Assembly: GCF_009905725.1 (NCBI RefSeq)
Contig: NZ_JAAAKV010000001.1
Span: 310,001-374,000 of the forward strand
Direction of reading: 5' to 3'
Length of the DNA stretch: 64,000 bases
DNA from: Emticicia sp. CRIBPO
Lineage (GTDB): Bacteria; Bacteroidota; Bacteroidia; Cytophagales; Spirosomataceae
Shown piece by piece: positions 51,432 to 61,107 of the stretch (position 1 is the stretch's first letter; every line of letters starts with the position of its first letter). A model generated the notes under the pieces. That model saw nothing but the letters and a program-made list of their open reading frames with translations, was not told the origin of the DNA and did not search any database. The translations under genes were made by a program, and so were the position numbers.

Positions 51432-53108
51432 ATGCGTAAAATTTACTTACTCCTCTTACTTGTCAGCATCGGCGTTTCTGTCCCGGCTTTTGCTCAGCCC
51501 GTCACCATCGATGTGGACCTCAACAAAGTCAAAGGCCCTATGAAGCCCATCTGGGCCTGGTTTGGGTACGACGAACCGAACTACACCTACATGAAAGATG
51601 GTAAAAAGCTACTCACCGAAATATCCCAACTGAGCAAAGTGCCTGTGTTTGTGAGGGCTCATAGTTTGTTGGTAACGGGAGACGGCGTGGCCGCTTTGAA
51701 GTGGGGTTCTACCAACGCCTACACCGAAGATGCCAACGGTAACCCGGTTTACGACTGGACCATCGTCGATAAAATATTCGATACTTATATAGAAAGGGGC
51801 ATGAAACCCATGGCCCAGATCGGATTTATGCCGGAGGCCCTGTCAAGCAAACCGGTGCCTTACCGCCACTACTGGAAACCGGGCGACAACTACAACGACA
51901 TTTACACCGGATGGGCATACCCTCCCAAAGACTATAAAAAATGGGCGGAGCTGATCTACCAATGGGTGAAACACTCGGTGGCTAAATACGGCCAGAAAGA
52001 AGTGGAAAGCTGGTACTGGGAACTCTGGAATGAACCGAACATCGGCTACTGGAAAGGGACGACAGAAGAATACATCAAATTGTATGATTACTCGGCCGAC
52101 GCCGTCAAAAGGGCATTGCCGACGGCCAAAATGGGCGGACCGGAAGTCACCGGGCCATCGTGGGACAAGTCAGCGACGTTCATGAGGACTTTCCTGGACC
52201 ATGTGACCAAAGGAAAGAACTATGCGACGGGTAAAATTGGGTCTCCGCTTGATTTCATTACCTATCATGCTAAAGGTGCCCCGAAAATTGTAGACGGGCA
52301 TGTGCAGATGAACATGGGTACCCAACTTCGCGACATCGACAAGGGTTTTGAGATCGTGGCCTCTTACCCCACCCTCAAAAAACTACCGATCGTGATCGGA
52401 GAATCGGATCCGGAAGGCTGTGCGGCTTGTTCTGAAGACCTGCATCCGCAGAATGCTTACCGCAACGGCACCATGTATTCAAGTTACACTGCCGCGTCTT
52501 TTGCCCGTAAATATGAACTGGCAGATGCCCGTGGGGTGAATCTGCTCGGGGCTGTCACCTGGGCCTTTGAGTTTGAAGACCAGGCCTGGTTCAGAGGTTT
52601 CCGCGATCTGGCCACCAATGGCGTAGACAAACCGGTGCTCAATGTTTTCAGGATGTTCGGTATGATGGAAGGCAACCGGGTGGAAGTCAAACAAAACCTG
52701 GCCTACGATTATAAAAAAGTACGCGACCAAAGCGTCCGCGAAGCCGCCGATATCAACGGGCTGGCCTCCAAAAGCACCAATTCGGCAGGTGTGATGGTGT
52801 GGAACTACCACGATGATAACGTTCCGGCACCTGATGCCGCTGTAGAAGTATTGGTCAAAGGCCTTCCTGCGGGCAGAATACTGGTCTCGCATTACAGGAT
52901 AGACCAGAACAACAGCAATGCTTACGAAGCCTGGAAACGCATGGGTTCACCGAAACAACCTACTGCGGAGCAGATTTCAGCCCTGGAAAAAGCAGGTCAG
53001 CTGCAACTCCTTACTTCCCCGGAGTGGATCAGCCCGGTCAAAGGCACCGCTCAGATCAAAATGCAGTTGCCAAGACAAGGGGTCTCGTTTCTGCAGTTTA
53101 AATGGTAA
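51432..53108 (+). CDS. GH39-like secreted glycoside hydrolase
   Basis: A 558-residue protein with signal peptide MRKIYLLLLLVSIGVSVPAFAQ. The (beta/alpha)8 barrel of a GH39/clan-A type glycosidase is recognisable: the acid/base Glu201 in WYWELWNEPNIGYW and the nucleophile candidate Glu324 in LPIVIGESDPEG. GH39 enzymes are beta-xylosidases or alpha-L-iduronidases; the substrate here is undetermined. It stands next to a SusC/SusD locus on the opposite strand and probably feeds the same glycan-degradation pathway. A strong terminator follows. Confidence 0.85.
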   Translation: MRKIYLLLLLVSIGVSVPAFAQPVTIDVDLNKVKGPMKPIWAWFGYDEPNYTYMKDGKKLLTEISQLSKVPVFVRAHSLLVTGDGVAALKWGSTNAYTEDANGNPVYDWTIVDKIFDTYIERGMKPMAQIGFMPEALSSKPVPYRHYWKPGDNYNDIYTGWAYPPKDYKKWAELIYQWVKHSVAKYGQKEVESWYWELWNEPNIGYWKGTTEEYIKLYDYSADAVKRALPTAKMGGPEVTGPSWDKSATFMRTFLDHVTKGKNYATGKIGSPLDFITYHAKGAPKIVDGHVQMNMGTQLRDIDKGFEIVASYPTLKKLPIVIGESDPEGCAACSEDLHPQNAYRNGTMYSSYTAASFARKYELADARGVNLLGAVTWAFEFEDQAWFRGFRDLATNGVDKPVLNVFRMFGMMEGNRVEVKQNLAYDYKKVRDQSVREAADINGLASKSTNSAGVMVWNYHDDNVPAPDAAVEVLVKGLPAGRILVSHYRIDQNNSNAYEAWKRMGSPKQPTAEQISALEKAGQLQLLTSPEWISPVKGTAQIKMQLPRQGVSFLQFKW

Positions 53109-53122
53109 AACAAAGATCTTTC

Positions 53123-53162
53123 AAACAAACAGCCCGCGGTTTAAATCGCGGGCTGTTTGTTT
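53123..53162. terminator. Strong bidirectional terminator
   Basis: AAACAAACAGCCCGCG (53123-53138) pairs perfectly with CGCGGGCTGTTTGTTT (53147-53162) over an 8-nt loop, with T and A tracts on both sides. Confidence 0.85.
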
Positions 53163-53234
53163 TATGGAGCCCCTCCTCTCATCAACCTATAAGTCCGGTT
53201 AAAAGAATTGTGAAACAAAAAACCAATTTATTAC

Positions 53235-53242
53235 TATTTTTG
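53235..53242 (+). promoter_or_regulatory. -7 box of the 38-aa ORF
   Basis: TATTTTTG matches TAnnTTTG and lies 28 nt upstream of the ATG. A TTG at 53208-53210 is too far away for a perfect -33 element. Confidence 0.4.
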
Positions 53243-53270
53243 TTTTACATTTAAGAGAAATTATATAGTG

Positions 53271-53387
53271 ATGAAAGACTTCAGATCAATGGTAGAATTC
53301 TGTGTAACAAAGATGCTCCAGGGGGTATTTATTCTGCTGGTCTTGTTCTATGCCTATGCCAAGTTCAGCACTTCCTGGCCTTTCTAA
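53271..53387 (+). CDS. 38-aa single-helix membrane peptide
   Basis: A 38-residue frame below the usual gene-caller limit. Residues 1-15 are polar (MKDFRSMVEFCVTKM), then GVFILLVLFYAYAKF forms one membrane helix, and the end is STSWPF. Support comes from a -7 promoter box, from a terminator just upstream and from the convergent gene ending 3 nt beyond its stop. No family was recognised. It may be linked to the adjacent glycan locus. Confidence 0.5.
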   Translation: MKDFRSMVEFCVTKMLQGVFILLVLFYAYAKFSTSWPF

Positions 53388-53390
53388 GCC

Positions 53391-54656
53391 TCATACCTTC
53401 GACTTTATCACCTCAAAAGCCGCATCGTACTGCTGATTTACTTTGCCGATAGAGGTTTTCACATTCTTCCTGGCAGCATTATAGTTTTTATGAATTTCCA
53501 TTAAACGCTCATTGATCTGCTTTCCTGTCGTTTCGTTGATCTCAAAAGTCCAGTCTTTTAAACCCAGGTCATAATACATTTGTCCTTTAATAGTATCTTC
53601 AGGCTGACGAAGGTAGAAAGCAGGTGTGCCGTTAGCTGCCGCGATGATCGGGGAATGGCATTCGTAACTCAGCACCGTGTGTGCCTGTGCATACAAAGAA
53701 GCCGCTTCATCAGGCAGCCAGTAGCCATGTTTCACTACAAAAGGCTTTACGTTATCAGGCAGCGGATTAACCAGCAATTCATCAATAATATCAACCTGGT
53801 AAGTCATTTCAGGACAAACCACGATCTTATTGCCTGTGGTTCTGACCCAGGCCACCATAGCCTCTCTTACTTTGGCGTGGTCAATCTCCTTCCATTTGTC
53901 GTTCAGTTCATCTACTTCCCTGATCCGTTGTTCGGTCCACCCTGCATTATTCGACCTGATCTTATAATACGGCGTCACCCTCAGGCGGGGAATCACACAG
54001 ATAAACTTCCTGGACTCCAGCTGATTCGCTTTTATAAAATCATTGGCCCTGGCGGGATCATGGATTTCCAGCACAAATGTGGCATCAGGGGCAAAAGCAA
54101 TGTGCGGCCCGGTCACCCCGGCCTCTTTCAGTTTTTCTATCGAAGCCGTTTCGCGGGTAAATATAAAGGCTGCTTTGACCAGCAGGTCTTTCAGGGCAGG
54201 CGTTACATTTTGTGTGGTGACCCCGAAAATCCCGAAAGGTTTTCCCGTTTGTTTATCCCAGGCCTGCAGATAATCAGAAGCAACCACAGACGGCCCCGAT
54301 CCGTGAAGAAAGAAGTCTGCTTCTTTAAAAGCTTGTTTCACTTCATCAGATTGCGGCTCAGATTCTTTATTGACAGCTCCGTGAATAATTCTTACTTCCG
54401 GATAGTATTTATTCAGCATGTCTTCTACCATCTGGCTTTTACTCTTTTTCCAGAGGATGATTTTTGCCTTGGGCAATCGCTTTCTCAACAGCCCGATCAA
54501 ACCGGGCGTATGGGCTATGTCGCCGATGTTCACATCCTGCCAGCCGGAGGTGATCAGTAAAACCGGATCGGCCTTACCGGCAGCACGGCTAAGAAAAGGA
54601 ATAAAAGCGGCCGCTGTCAAAAGCGAGGTCTGCTGTAAAAATTGACGACGTTTCAT
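53391..54656 (-). CDS. Tat-exported pyruvyl-transferase-like protein (copy 1)
   Basis: A 421-residue protein with a twin-arginine signal (MKRRQFLQQTSLLTAAAFIP). The body belongs to the polysaccharide pyruvyl transferase family: GWQDVNIGDIAHTPGLIGLL at the front, an HGSGPSV turn, and an EMTYQVDIIDELL segment near the end. Cytosolic relatives move pyruvate from phosphoenolpyruvate to a sugar, so the predicted export is unexpected. It follows its paralog at 54659 by 2 nt, and the two are certainly co-transcribed with the SusC/SusD genes upstream. Confidence 0.8.
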   Translation of the reverse strand: MKRRQFLQQTSLLTAAAFIPFLSRAAGKADPVLLITSGWQDVNIGDIAHTPGLIGLLRKRLPKAKIILWKKSKSQMVEDMLNKYYPEVRIIHGAVNKESEPQSDEVKQAFKEADFFLHGSGPSVVASDYLQAWDKQTGKPFGIFGVTTQNVTPALKDLLVKAAFIFTRETASIEKLKEAGVTGPHIAFAPDATFVLEIHDPARANDFIKANQLESRKFICVIPRLRVTPYYKIRSNNAGWTEQRIREVDELNDKWKEIDHAKVREAMVAWVRTTGNKIVVCPEMTYQVDIIDELLVNPLPDNVKPFVVKHGYWLPDEAASLYAQAHTVLSYECHSPIIAAANGTPAFYLRQPEDTIKGQMYYDLGLKDWTFEINETTGKQINERLMEIHKNYNAARKNVKTSIGKVNQQYDAAFEVIKSKV

Positions 54657-54658
54657 AT

Positions 54659-55978
54659 TTAGATTTCGTATTTAACTAGTTTTTTTACGGTTACCATCGT
54701 TTCCTTCTGACGGTCTTTTACTACATCCAGGGCTTTTTTCACCTTGTTTTTTGCTCCGGGATAATCTTCGTGAATTTTCATGATGGCTCCTGTTATGGCT
54801 GCAGACTCCGACTGGTCTATCTCAAACAGCCATTCCGGCACCCCGATATCCCTGAACATCCAGCCTTTGCGGCCATGTTTCAGCGGCCGGGCGTGCACCA
54901 CAGGCACACCCAGGGCCACCCCCATGATCAGCGAATGCGGTTCCATCCCAAACATACAGTGGGCCCTGGCATAAACAGACATCGCCTCATCGGCATTCCA
55001 GAAGGTTTCGCGGCAGACCACTCTGGCTTTTACGTCCTCATCAAGCGTATCATACAGCATGGTTTTACCGTACCGGGTTTCTTTCAGTGCCTCCGGAGCT
55101 ATCAGCACTTTTTTCCCGGTCTGACGTACCCAGGTACTGATCAGGTCTTTTACTTTATTCATCCGTGATTTGTCCTGTTCCTGTTGCTCGGGGCTTGGTG
55201 CCGGATTCATCAGGTCGCCTTTTCCTGTGCTGTTCAGATGCGGGGTATTGGTCCTGATCACAACCACCAGGAACTTCCCTTCCTCCAGCCCTGCTTCTTT
55301 GAGATAAGCCAGTCCCCTGGACTCGTCCCTGACATCTATACCGAAACATCCGTCGGGACCGAATTCCAGGACCGGGGTTTTAAACCGGTTCTCTTTCAGA
55401 AACTTCACCGAATCCCCGTCCCTGCAATAAATAAACGATGCCCGGCTGAGCACGTCCCGGAACAAGGACATGGAAGGTTGCACAAACTTATCGAAGGAAT
55501 GCCCGTACAAACCAAAGGGCTTGTTGTTTTCAATACAGTAATAAAACGGTGCCAGGTTAGACATCGGCCCGCCCCATTCAAAATTGAACAGGCCGTAGTT
55601 CATAGACATACCGGAATTGTGAATGTACAGGTCGGCTCGCTCAAAAGCATCCTTCAGTTCCCCTGTCAACTCTCCGTTCTCATCATAGAAACTGCCTCTG
55701 ACGATCTTTATTTTCGGGAAATTCCTGCTGATCAGAGCCTCCGTTACAGGTCGAGGCTGGGCATGCCATAGCATGATTTCTGCCTCAGGCAAATGTGTTT
55801 CCAATATTCTCAACGTGCCGGGCGTATGCCCTATGTCTCCGATGTTGTTATCATTCCACGACGACCGCAGCACAATGACGGGTTTCTTTTTAAGATGTAT
55901 ATTACCCTGTTTAAATACCGGGGTCAGCAAAGGCAAAGCTGACAGCTTAAGAAAATCTCTCCGGGAATTATTTTCCAT
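54659..55978 (-). CDS. Tat-exported pyruvyl-transferase-like protein (copy 2)
   Basis: A 439-residue paralog of the preceding protein with a twin-arginine start (MENNSRRDFLKLSALPLL). Shared motifs are WNDNNIGDIGHTPGTLRIL, an HNSGMSM turn in place of HGSGPSV, and APEALKETRYGK against CPEMTYQVDI. It lies 63 nt downstream of the SusD gene. As with copy 1, the export signal argues against classical PEP-dependent pyruvylation and favours another periplasmic role on glycans. Confidence 0.8.
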   Translation of the reverse strand: MENNSRRDFLKLSALPLLTPVFKQGNIHLKKKPVIVLRSSWNDNNIGDIGHTPGTLRILETHLPEAEIMLWHAQPRPVTEALISRNFPKIKIVRGSFYDENGELTGELKDAFERADLYIHNSGMSMNYGLFNFEWGGPMSNLAPFYYCIENNKPFGLYGHSFDKFVQPSMSLFRDVLSRASFIYCRDGDSVKFLKENRFKTPVLEFGPDGCFGIDVRDESRGLAYLKEAGLEEGKFLVVVIRTNTPHLNSTGKGDLMNPAPSPEQQEQDKSRMNKVKDLISTWVRQTGKKVLIAPEALKETRYGKTMLYDTLDEDVKARVVCRETFWNADEAMSVYARAHCMFGMEPHSLIMGVALGVPVVHARPLKHGRKGWMFRDIGVPEWLFEIDQSESAAITGAIMKIHEDYPGAKNKVKKALDVVKDRQKETMVTVKKLVKYEI

Positions 55979-56041
55979 AGTATGTTAATTTTATTTCAGG
56001 ACAAACAAAGATTGAGCACCTGAAGTCTCTGACTGATTTTG

Positions 56042-57718
56042 TTAAGATCCGGCATATCCCGGATTCTGCGGCAGTTTTACATCCCTGTTCGCGTCGATCG
56101 CTTTCTGAGGGATCGGCCACAGCTCATTAAAAGGCTGCATGGTCGCTTTGGCATCCCAGTTATATCTGACAGCCCTTTCATACAGCAGCCCAAGTCTGAC
56201 CAGGGTCCTTCTCCTCGCTTCCTCGATGATCAGTTCCCTGGCCCTTTCATCCAGGATGTAATCAAGACTCATTTCGGAAGCCAGTGCCGGCTGGGCTTTG
56301 GCCCTTGCCCTGACCACGTTCACGTCGGCAGCAGCCTGGGCGTTCATCCCTTTATGCACATAAGCCTCTGCTCTCAGCAGGTAAGTTTCGGCCAGACGCA
56401 TCCTGATCTGGTCATTATTGGTTCTGCCCGAAATCGGCTGGGGCAGCACCCCTTCTATCTTACGGATCATCGGATAAAACCATCTCAGTGTATCCACTGC
56501 GATCGTCGTTGCTTTTCCCGCTTCATCGGCAATAAAAGCCTTGCCTCCGACTACCACATACTTTGCTTTCTTTTTAAAATAAGCTGACGTCGGGTCATTA
56601 TAATACCATTCTCTCCTGATGTTATGTTTCGAATTCCTGATATCGTTTTTATCTTTCCAGATATCGTAAAAGAAATAGTTGGTCGGGCGGTTACCACCCT
56701 GAGACCTCCCCAGGGAGTCATTGACCAGGATCCTTTTGTTGTCCGGAGACCGGATATTCTCAAACTGCGGCCCCCACCAACGCATGTCGTGGTTCATCTG
56801 CTCGGCACCGCCTACGGTCAGGTACTCATATTGCACCACCCAGATCGTTTCCAGGTTGCCCGAAGCACGGTTCTGCTGGTTGGTCCAGAATAAATCTGAA
56901 AACACATCTCCCTGGCGGCTGGTATTCCCGAACCGCTCCGTCATCAGTTTGTACTGGCCTGCAGACCCGTCAATGACTTTCGTGGCTGCCTCTATCGACT
57001 TGTCATAAAACGTCGCGTCCTTGGTTTCCCTGCCCAGACTGATGTACACTTCAGATAATAAATGCAAAGCCGCTGCCTTAAATATCCGGCCGTCTTTGGT
57101 CGCGGCATTTTCTACATTGGGCAGGTGCTGAATGGCAAATTCGAGGTCTGTCCTGATAAACTGGAGCACTTCAAGCCTCGTTGCCCTCTTAAAATCAAAA
57201 CGGGGCTGGGTCAGTTCCGCATCCACAATCGGCACGCCTCCGAATAAATTGACCAGTACATTATAAGTAAAAGCCCTGAAAAACTTAGCTTCTGCCACTA
57301 TCGCGTTTTTCTCTGCCTCGGTCCAGTCAATGCCCGGCTTTTCAGAACGGGTGATCACCAGGTTGCAGTTTTTCAGCATGCCTGCATAAGCCCAGTCCCA
57401 GTAATAAGTCACTATCTGGTCATTAGGCAGCACCAGTTTATAATCTTTCATAAAACGGCCGTCAGCCACACCGCTGGTTGACACATCTGTGCCGATCCCC
57501 ATCTGATCAGGGCGGTCCAGTGTCCTTTCTTCCCTGGCGGCCTTGTGAATGGCCACAATTACCGTTTCAAAACCTGATTTATTGGTCAGCAGGTTTTCAG
57601 GACTGAACCGGTCCAGCGGTTTTTCGTCCAGGAAACTTTCCTTGCAGCTGCTTACCCCCAGCAGGATGAAAAACAGGGAAGCAGCGGCAGTTTTCGAAAA
57701 TATAGTCAATGATTTCAT
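56042..57718 (-). CDS. SusD/RagB-type glycan-binding lipoprotein
   Basis: A 558-residue lipoprotein (MKSLTIFSKTAAASLFFILLGVSSC, Cys25) with the helical SusD/RagB layout: ESFLDEKPLDRFSPENLL at the start, EAKFFRAFTYNVLVNLFGGVPIV in the middle and RLAETYLLRAEAYVHKGMNAQAAADVNVVRARA near the end. It pairs with the SusC gene 27 nt upstream. It captures glycans at the cell surface and closes on the SusC barrel. Confidence 0.95.
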   Translation of the reverse strand: MKSLTIFSKTAAASLFFILLGVSSCKESFLDEKPLDRFSPENLLTNKSGFETVIVAIHKAAREERTLDRPDQMGIGTDVSTSGVADGRFMKDYKLVLPNDQIVTYYWDWAYAGMLKNCNLVITRSEKPGIDWTEAEKNAIVAEAKFFRAFTYNVLVNLFGGVPIVDAELTQPRFDFKRATRLEVLQFIRTDLEFAIQHLPNVENAATKDGRIFKAAALHLLSEVYISLGRETKDATFYDKSIEAATKVIDGSAGQYKLMTERFGNTSRQGDVFSDLFWTNQQNRASGNLETIWVVQYEYLTVGGAEQMNHDMRWWGPQFENIRSPDNKRILVNDSLGRSQGGNRPTNYFFYDIWKDKNDIRNSKHNIRREWYYNDPTSAYFKKKAKYVVVGGKAFIADEAGKATTIAVDTLRWFYPMIRKIEGVLPQPISGRTNNDQIRMRLAETYLLRAEAYVHKGMNAQAAADVNVVRARAKAQPALASEMSLDYILDERARELIIEEARRRTLVRLGLLYERAVRYNWDAKATMQPFNELWPIPQKAIDANRDVKLPQNPGYAGS

Positions 57719-57745
57719 TTTGATTAGTAATAATAAGGTTGTTGT

Positions 57746-60700
57746 TCAGAGTCCCAGGTCAAGTCCGATCACCCACGATTTCAGCAAAGGTCCGTTGGTA
57801 GCATCCCGGCCACCCGACCCATGCTCAGGGTCCCATCCGGCCCATTTGGTCCAGGTCTGAAGGTTTTTACCGCTGATATACATCCTCAGGTTATTGATCT
57901 TTGCTTTGGAAAGCAGCATCTTCGGAAATTCATATACCAGACTTACATCCTGCAGCCTCATAAACGTACGGCTCTGATAAAATCCATACCCAAGCGGATT
58001 AGGATAACCAATGCTCGGCCTGTCGGTCAGCGGGTTTTCCGGGGTCCAGTAAGGCAGGTCCATCAGGTTGGTGCGGTCAAAGAAATTAGTACCATGATTC
58101 AGCAGTCCGTTACTGCTGTACCCTCCCACCACGGCGTTCAGTAAAAATGAGAAAGAAAAATTACCGTAAGAAAGCCTGTTGGTTAGCCCTGTCAGGAAAT
58201 CAGGCTGCGAAGAATGCAATACCTGACGATCCGACGGCGTGATTTTCCCGTCTCCGTCCACATCCTTAAACCTGATAAATCCGGGCTTGGCAGACGGGTC
58301 AATCGAAATGTCATCACCGGTTTGCCAGATGCCGTCCCACACATAATCGAAATTGGTACCCTGCGGATAGCCGATAAACCTTTTACTGGCAATGTCATCG
58401 TCTTCTTTACCGTCGCCGTTCAGGTCAATTCCTGACAGCTTGGCAATTTTATTCCTGTTAAAGGAGAAAACCAGGTTACTTGACCACGTAAACCTGCCTT
58501 TGGTAAAGTTTGTAGAATTAAGCGTCAGCTCAAGCCCTTTGTTCGTTGTAGCCCCGATGTTCGTAAAGAAAGACTCATATCCGGTCATATTCGGTATTCT
58601 GAGCGACAACAGCAAATCAGAAGTATGCATAGAATAATACTCCAGTGAACCCGAAATCCTGTCTTTCAGGATGCCGAAATCCAGACCGATGTTAGACGCC
58701 ACGGTGGTTTCCCATCCCAAAAAACTATTCGCCATGGTGGTGGGTGTAATCCCGATACTGGTAGAGCCGTTATCTCCGAAAACATACTGGTTGTCTACCT
58801 GGCTCATATTGCTCAGCGACGAATAAGCCGAAATGCCCCTGTTGCCGTTTTTTCCATAAGAATACCTCAGTTTCAGATAGGTGATATTCCTGAGATCAGA
58901 CATGAACCCTTCTTCTGAAATCAGCCAGCCTATACCCGCTGAAGGGAAATTACCGTACTTACGCCCCGACCCGAAGGCCGAAAACCCGTCTCTTCTGATC
59001 GTAAAATTCAGCATATACCTGTCTTTCAGCTTATAACCCACCCGGCCCATGTAGGAATTGGCCTTGGTTTCAGTAGCACTGGAAGTGATCAGCTGGTTCT
59101 CCCCGATTCCCAGCCCGTTGTATGACAAGGCGTCGTTAAAGATATTGTTGCTCGAAAGACTGGAGGCACTTTCCTTCGTAATTTCAAAACTCTGGAGTAA
59201 GGTCAGATCAAAAGCATGGTCCTTTTTAAACACTTTCTGATATTTAACAATGTTTTCGATAGTAAAGTAATGGTGCTTGCGATGCCCCTTGCTGCCGCTT
59301 CCCAGGACAAAGTTATTGTCACGCGGCTCGCTCACCGAGGGAGCATAATTGGCCTCTTCGTTAAACCTCAGGTTATTACCCACGTTGATCCTGTAAGACA
59401 AACCCGGCAATGGCAAAGCCACATCGGCATAAATATTACTGAAAAGGGTATTGGAAGTATTGAGGTTATCATTCCGGAGGGTAGCAAAAACCGGGTTAGG
59501 AGCCAGCCCGTCGTCCATCGGCAGTTGCTTCAAGGCCCCGTCTTCATAAAATATGGACGAATAAGGACTCAGATAGCTGGCATTGCCCCACAAGGCCCTC
59601 ACGCCCGAATAATCCTTAAAATTATACCCGGTGTTGGTACCCACATTCAGCCAGCCGGTCACCGCCACGTCCAGGTTCAGACGGGAAGAAAAACGCGAGA
59701 AATTATCACCCATGATCCTCCCTTTCATATCTGTATAAGACCCCGACAGGTAATAATTGACTTTCTCGGTCCTTCCTGATAAACTGATCTCGTGATTTGA
59801 CATGGGGGCGTCCTGCGATATGGCCTGCCAGGGGTCTATGGTTCTGCCCGCTGCGAGGTTGGCTTCTTCAATAACATTCAGTGTCAGCGGGCGACCCAGG
59901 TAGGCTGCCGCATCTTTTTTCATCTCCAGGTATTTTTCCGGACCCATCATTTTTGGTGTCCTTGCAAAATCCGAGAAACCATAATAAGTATTGTAATTCA
60001 ATCGTGGTTTGTTGCTGGTTCCTTTTTTAGTGGTGATCAGGATAACACCGTTGGTAGCTCTTGAACCATAAATACTCGCCGAGCTGGCGTCTTTCAGGAT
60101 ATCGATGGATTCAATGTTATTGGAGGAAATGTCTGAAAGCCCTCCTGTGTAAATGATGCCGTCCAGGATAATCAGAGGGGCGGTGTTGGCGGATATTGAA
60201 TTGTTTCCCCTGATGCTGATGGTACCGTCGGCTCCCGGACGGCCTGTGTCTACCACCCTCACCCCGGCCACAGAGCCCCTGAGGTTTTGTACCACATTGA
60301 CATTGGGATTGGTCTCATTCAGTTTGGGGTCCACACGGGTCACAGCCCCGGTAAGGTCTTTTTTCTTCTGGGTACCATAGCCCACCACCACCACTTCAGA
60401 CAGTACTTTCAGATCGGATTTGAGGCTGATATTGATAAAAGTCTGGTTACCTACCGTGACTTCCTGGGGCTCATAACCAATAAAACTGAATACGAGCACT
60501 GCCTTGCCGTCAGGTACGCTGATGGAAAAGCTTCCGTCGGTGTTGGTAGTTACCCCTTTGGTTGTTCCCTTAAGAATGACGTTGACGCCCGGCAAACCTT
60601 CTTTTTTTTCATCATCCGTCACTTTTCCGCTGACGGTCTGTTCAAAAGCCCTCTCCAAAACCGGTATGTCACGGTCTTCATCTGCTCTCAGCGATTGTGG

Positions 60701-61096
60701 CTGGGGCGTTACCGTTTCTTCGGAAAACCCGGCTTCCGGTTTTTCTGCTTTCTTTTCCTTCTGACTGATGATCACATATCCTCCGTTTTTCGACTTTTTG
60801 TAATTCAGCCCGTTAGGTTTCAGTATAGCATCCAGGTTTTGTTCCAGTTTAAGGTTAAATCTCACGGCATTGGCCCCTATGCTGAAACCTTCAACATTGC
60901 GGTCGAAAAACAAAATATCCACACGATAATGGTCTTTGAGCTCCTTAAGTACATCTTTGAGTTTTTTCTGGGCAGGTTTGGTCTGGGTCTCTCTGCCTTG
61001 CTGCGGTTGGGCACTGGCCAGAATCTGGGCAAAACCCGGGTATACTCCAGCCAGCAATACCCCCAGTAAGAGCAGGGTAAGTATCGGTTTTTTCAT
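57746..61096 (-). CDS. SusC-type TonB-dependent transporter with STN domain
   Basis: A 1116-residue receptor. The signal (ends YPGFAQ) is followed by an STN (secretin/TonB short N-terminal) domain at about 45-110 (KLKDVLKELKDHYRVDILFF), a carboxypeptidase-regulatory-like domain at about 155-240, and the SusC signature LSEVVVVGYGTQKKKDLTGAV near 245-265 before plug and barrel. The STN domain implies signalling to the FecR protein encoded just upstream. The gene lies between fecR and susD, as in typical hybrid sigma/anti-sigma regulated loci. Confidence 0.95.
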   Translation of the reverse strand: MKKPILTLLLLGVLLAGVYPGFAQILASAQPQQGRETQTKPAQKKLKDVLKELKDHYRVDILFFDRNVEGFSIGANAVRFNLKLEQNLDAILKPNGLNYKKSKNGGYVIISQKEKKAEKPEAGFSEETVTPQPQSLRADEDRDIPVLERAFEQTVSGKVTDDEKKEGLPGVNVILKGTTKGVTTNTDGSFSISVPDGKAVLVFSFIGYEPQEVTVGNQTFINISLKSDLKVLSEVVVVGYGTQKKKDLTGAVTRVDPKLNETNPNVNVVQNLRGSVAGVRVVDTGRPGADGTISIRGNNSISANTAPLIILDGIIYTGGLSDISSNNIESIDILKDASSASIYGSRATNGVILITTKKGTSNKPRLNYNTYYGFSDFARTPKMMGPEKYLEMKKDAAAYLGRPLTLNVIEEANLAAGRTIDPWQAISQDAPMSNHEISLSGRTEKVNYYLSGSYTDMKGRIMGDNFSRFSSRLNLDVAVTGWLNVGTNTGYNFKDYSGVRALWGNASYLSPYSSIFYEDGALKQLPMDDGLAPNPVFATLRNDNLNTSNTLFSNIYADVALPLPGLSYRINVGNNLRFNEEANYAPSVSEPRDNNFVLGSGSKGHRKHHYFTIENIVKYQKVFKKDHAFDLTLLQSFEITKESASSLSSNNIFNDALSYNGLGIGENQLITSSATETKANSYMGRVGYKLKDRYMLNFTIRRDGFSAFGSGRKYGNFPSAGIGWLISEEGFMSDLRNITYLKLRYSYGKNGNRGISAYSSLSNMSQVDNQYVFGDNGSTSIGITPTTMANSFLGWETTVASNIGLDFGILKDRISGSLEYYSMHTSDLLLSLRIPNMTGYESFFTNIGATTNKGLELTLNSTNFTKGRFTWSSNLVFSFNRNKIAKLSGIDLNGDGKEDDDIASKRFIGYPQGTNFDYVWDGIWQTGDDISIDPSAKPGFIRFKDVDGDGKITPSDRQVLHSSQPDFLTGLTNRLSYGNFSFSFLLNAVVGGYSSNGLLNHGTNFFDRTNLMDLPYWTPENPLTDRPSIGYPNPLGYGFYQSRTFMRLQDVSLVYEFPKMLLSKAKINNLRMYISGKNLQTWTKWAGWDPEHGSGGRDATNGPLLKSWVIGLDLGL

Positions 61097-61107
61097 AGTA
61101 AAACGAT

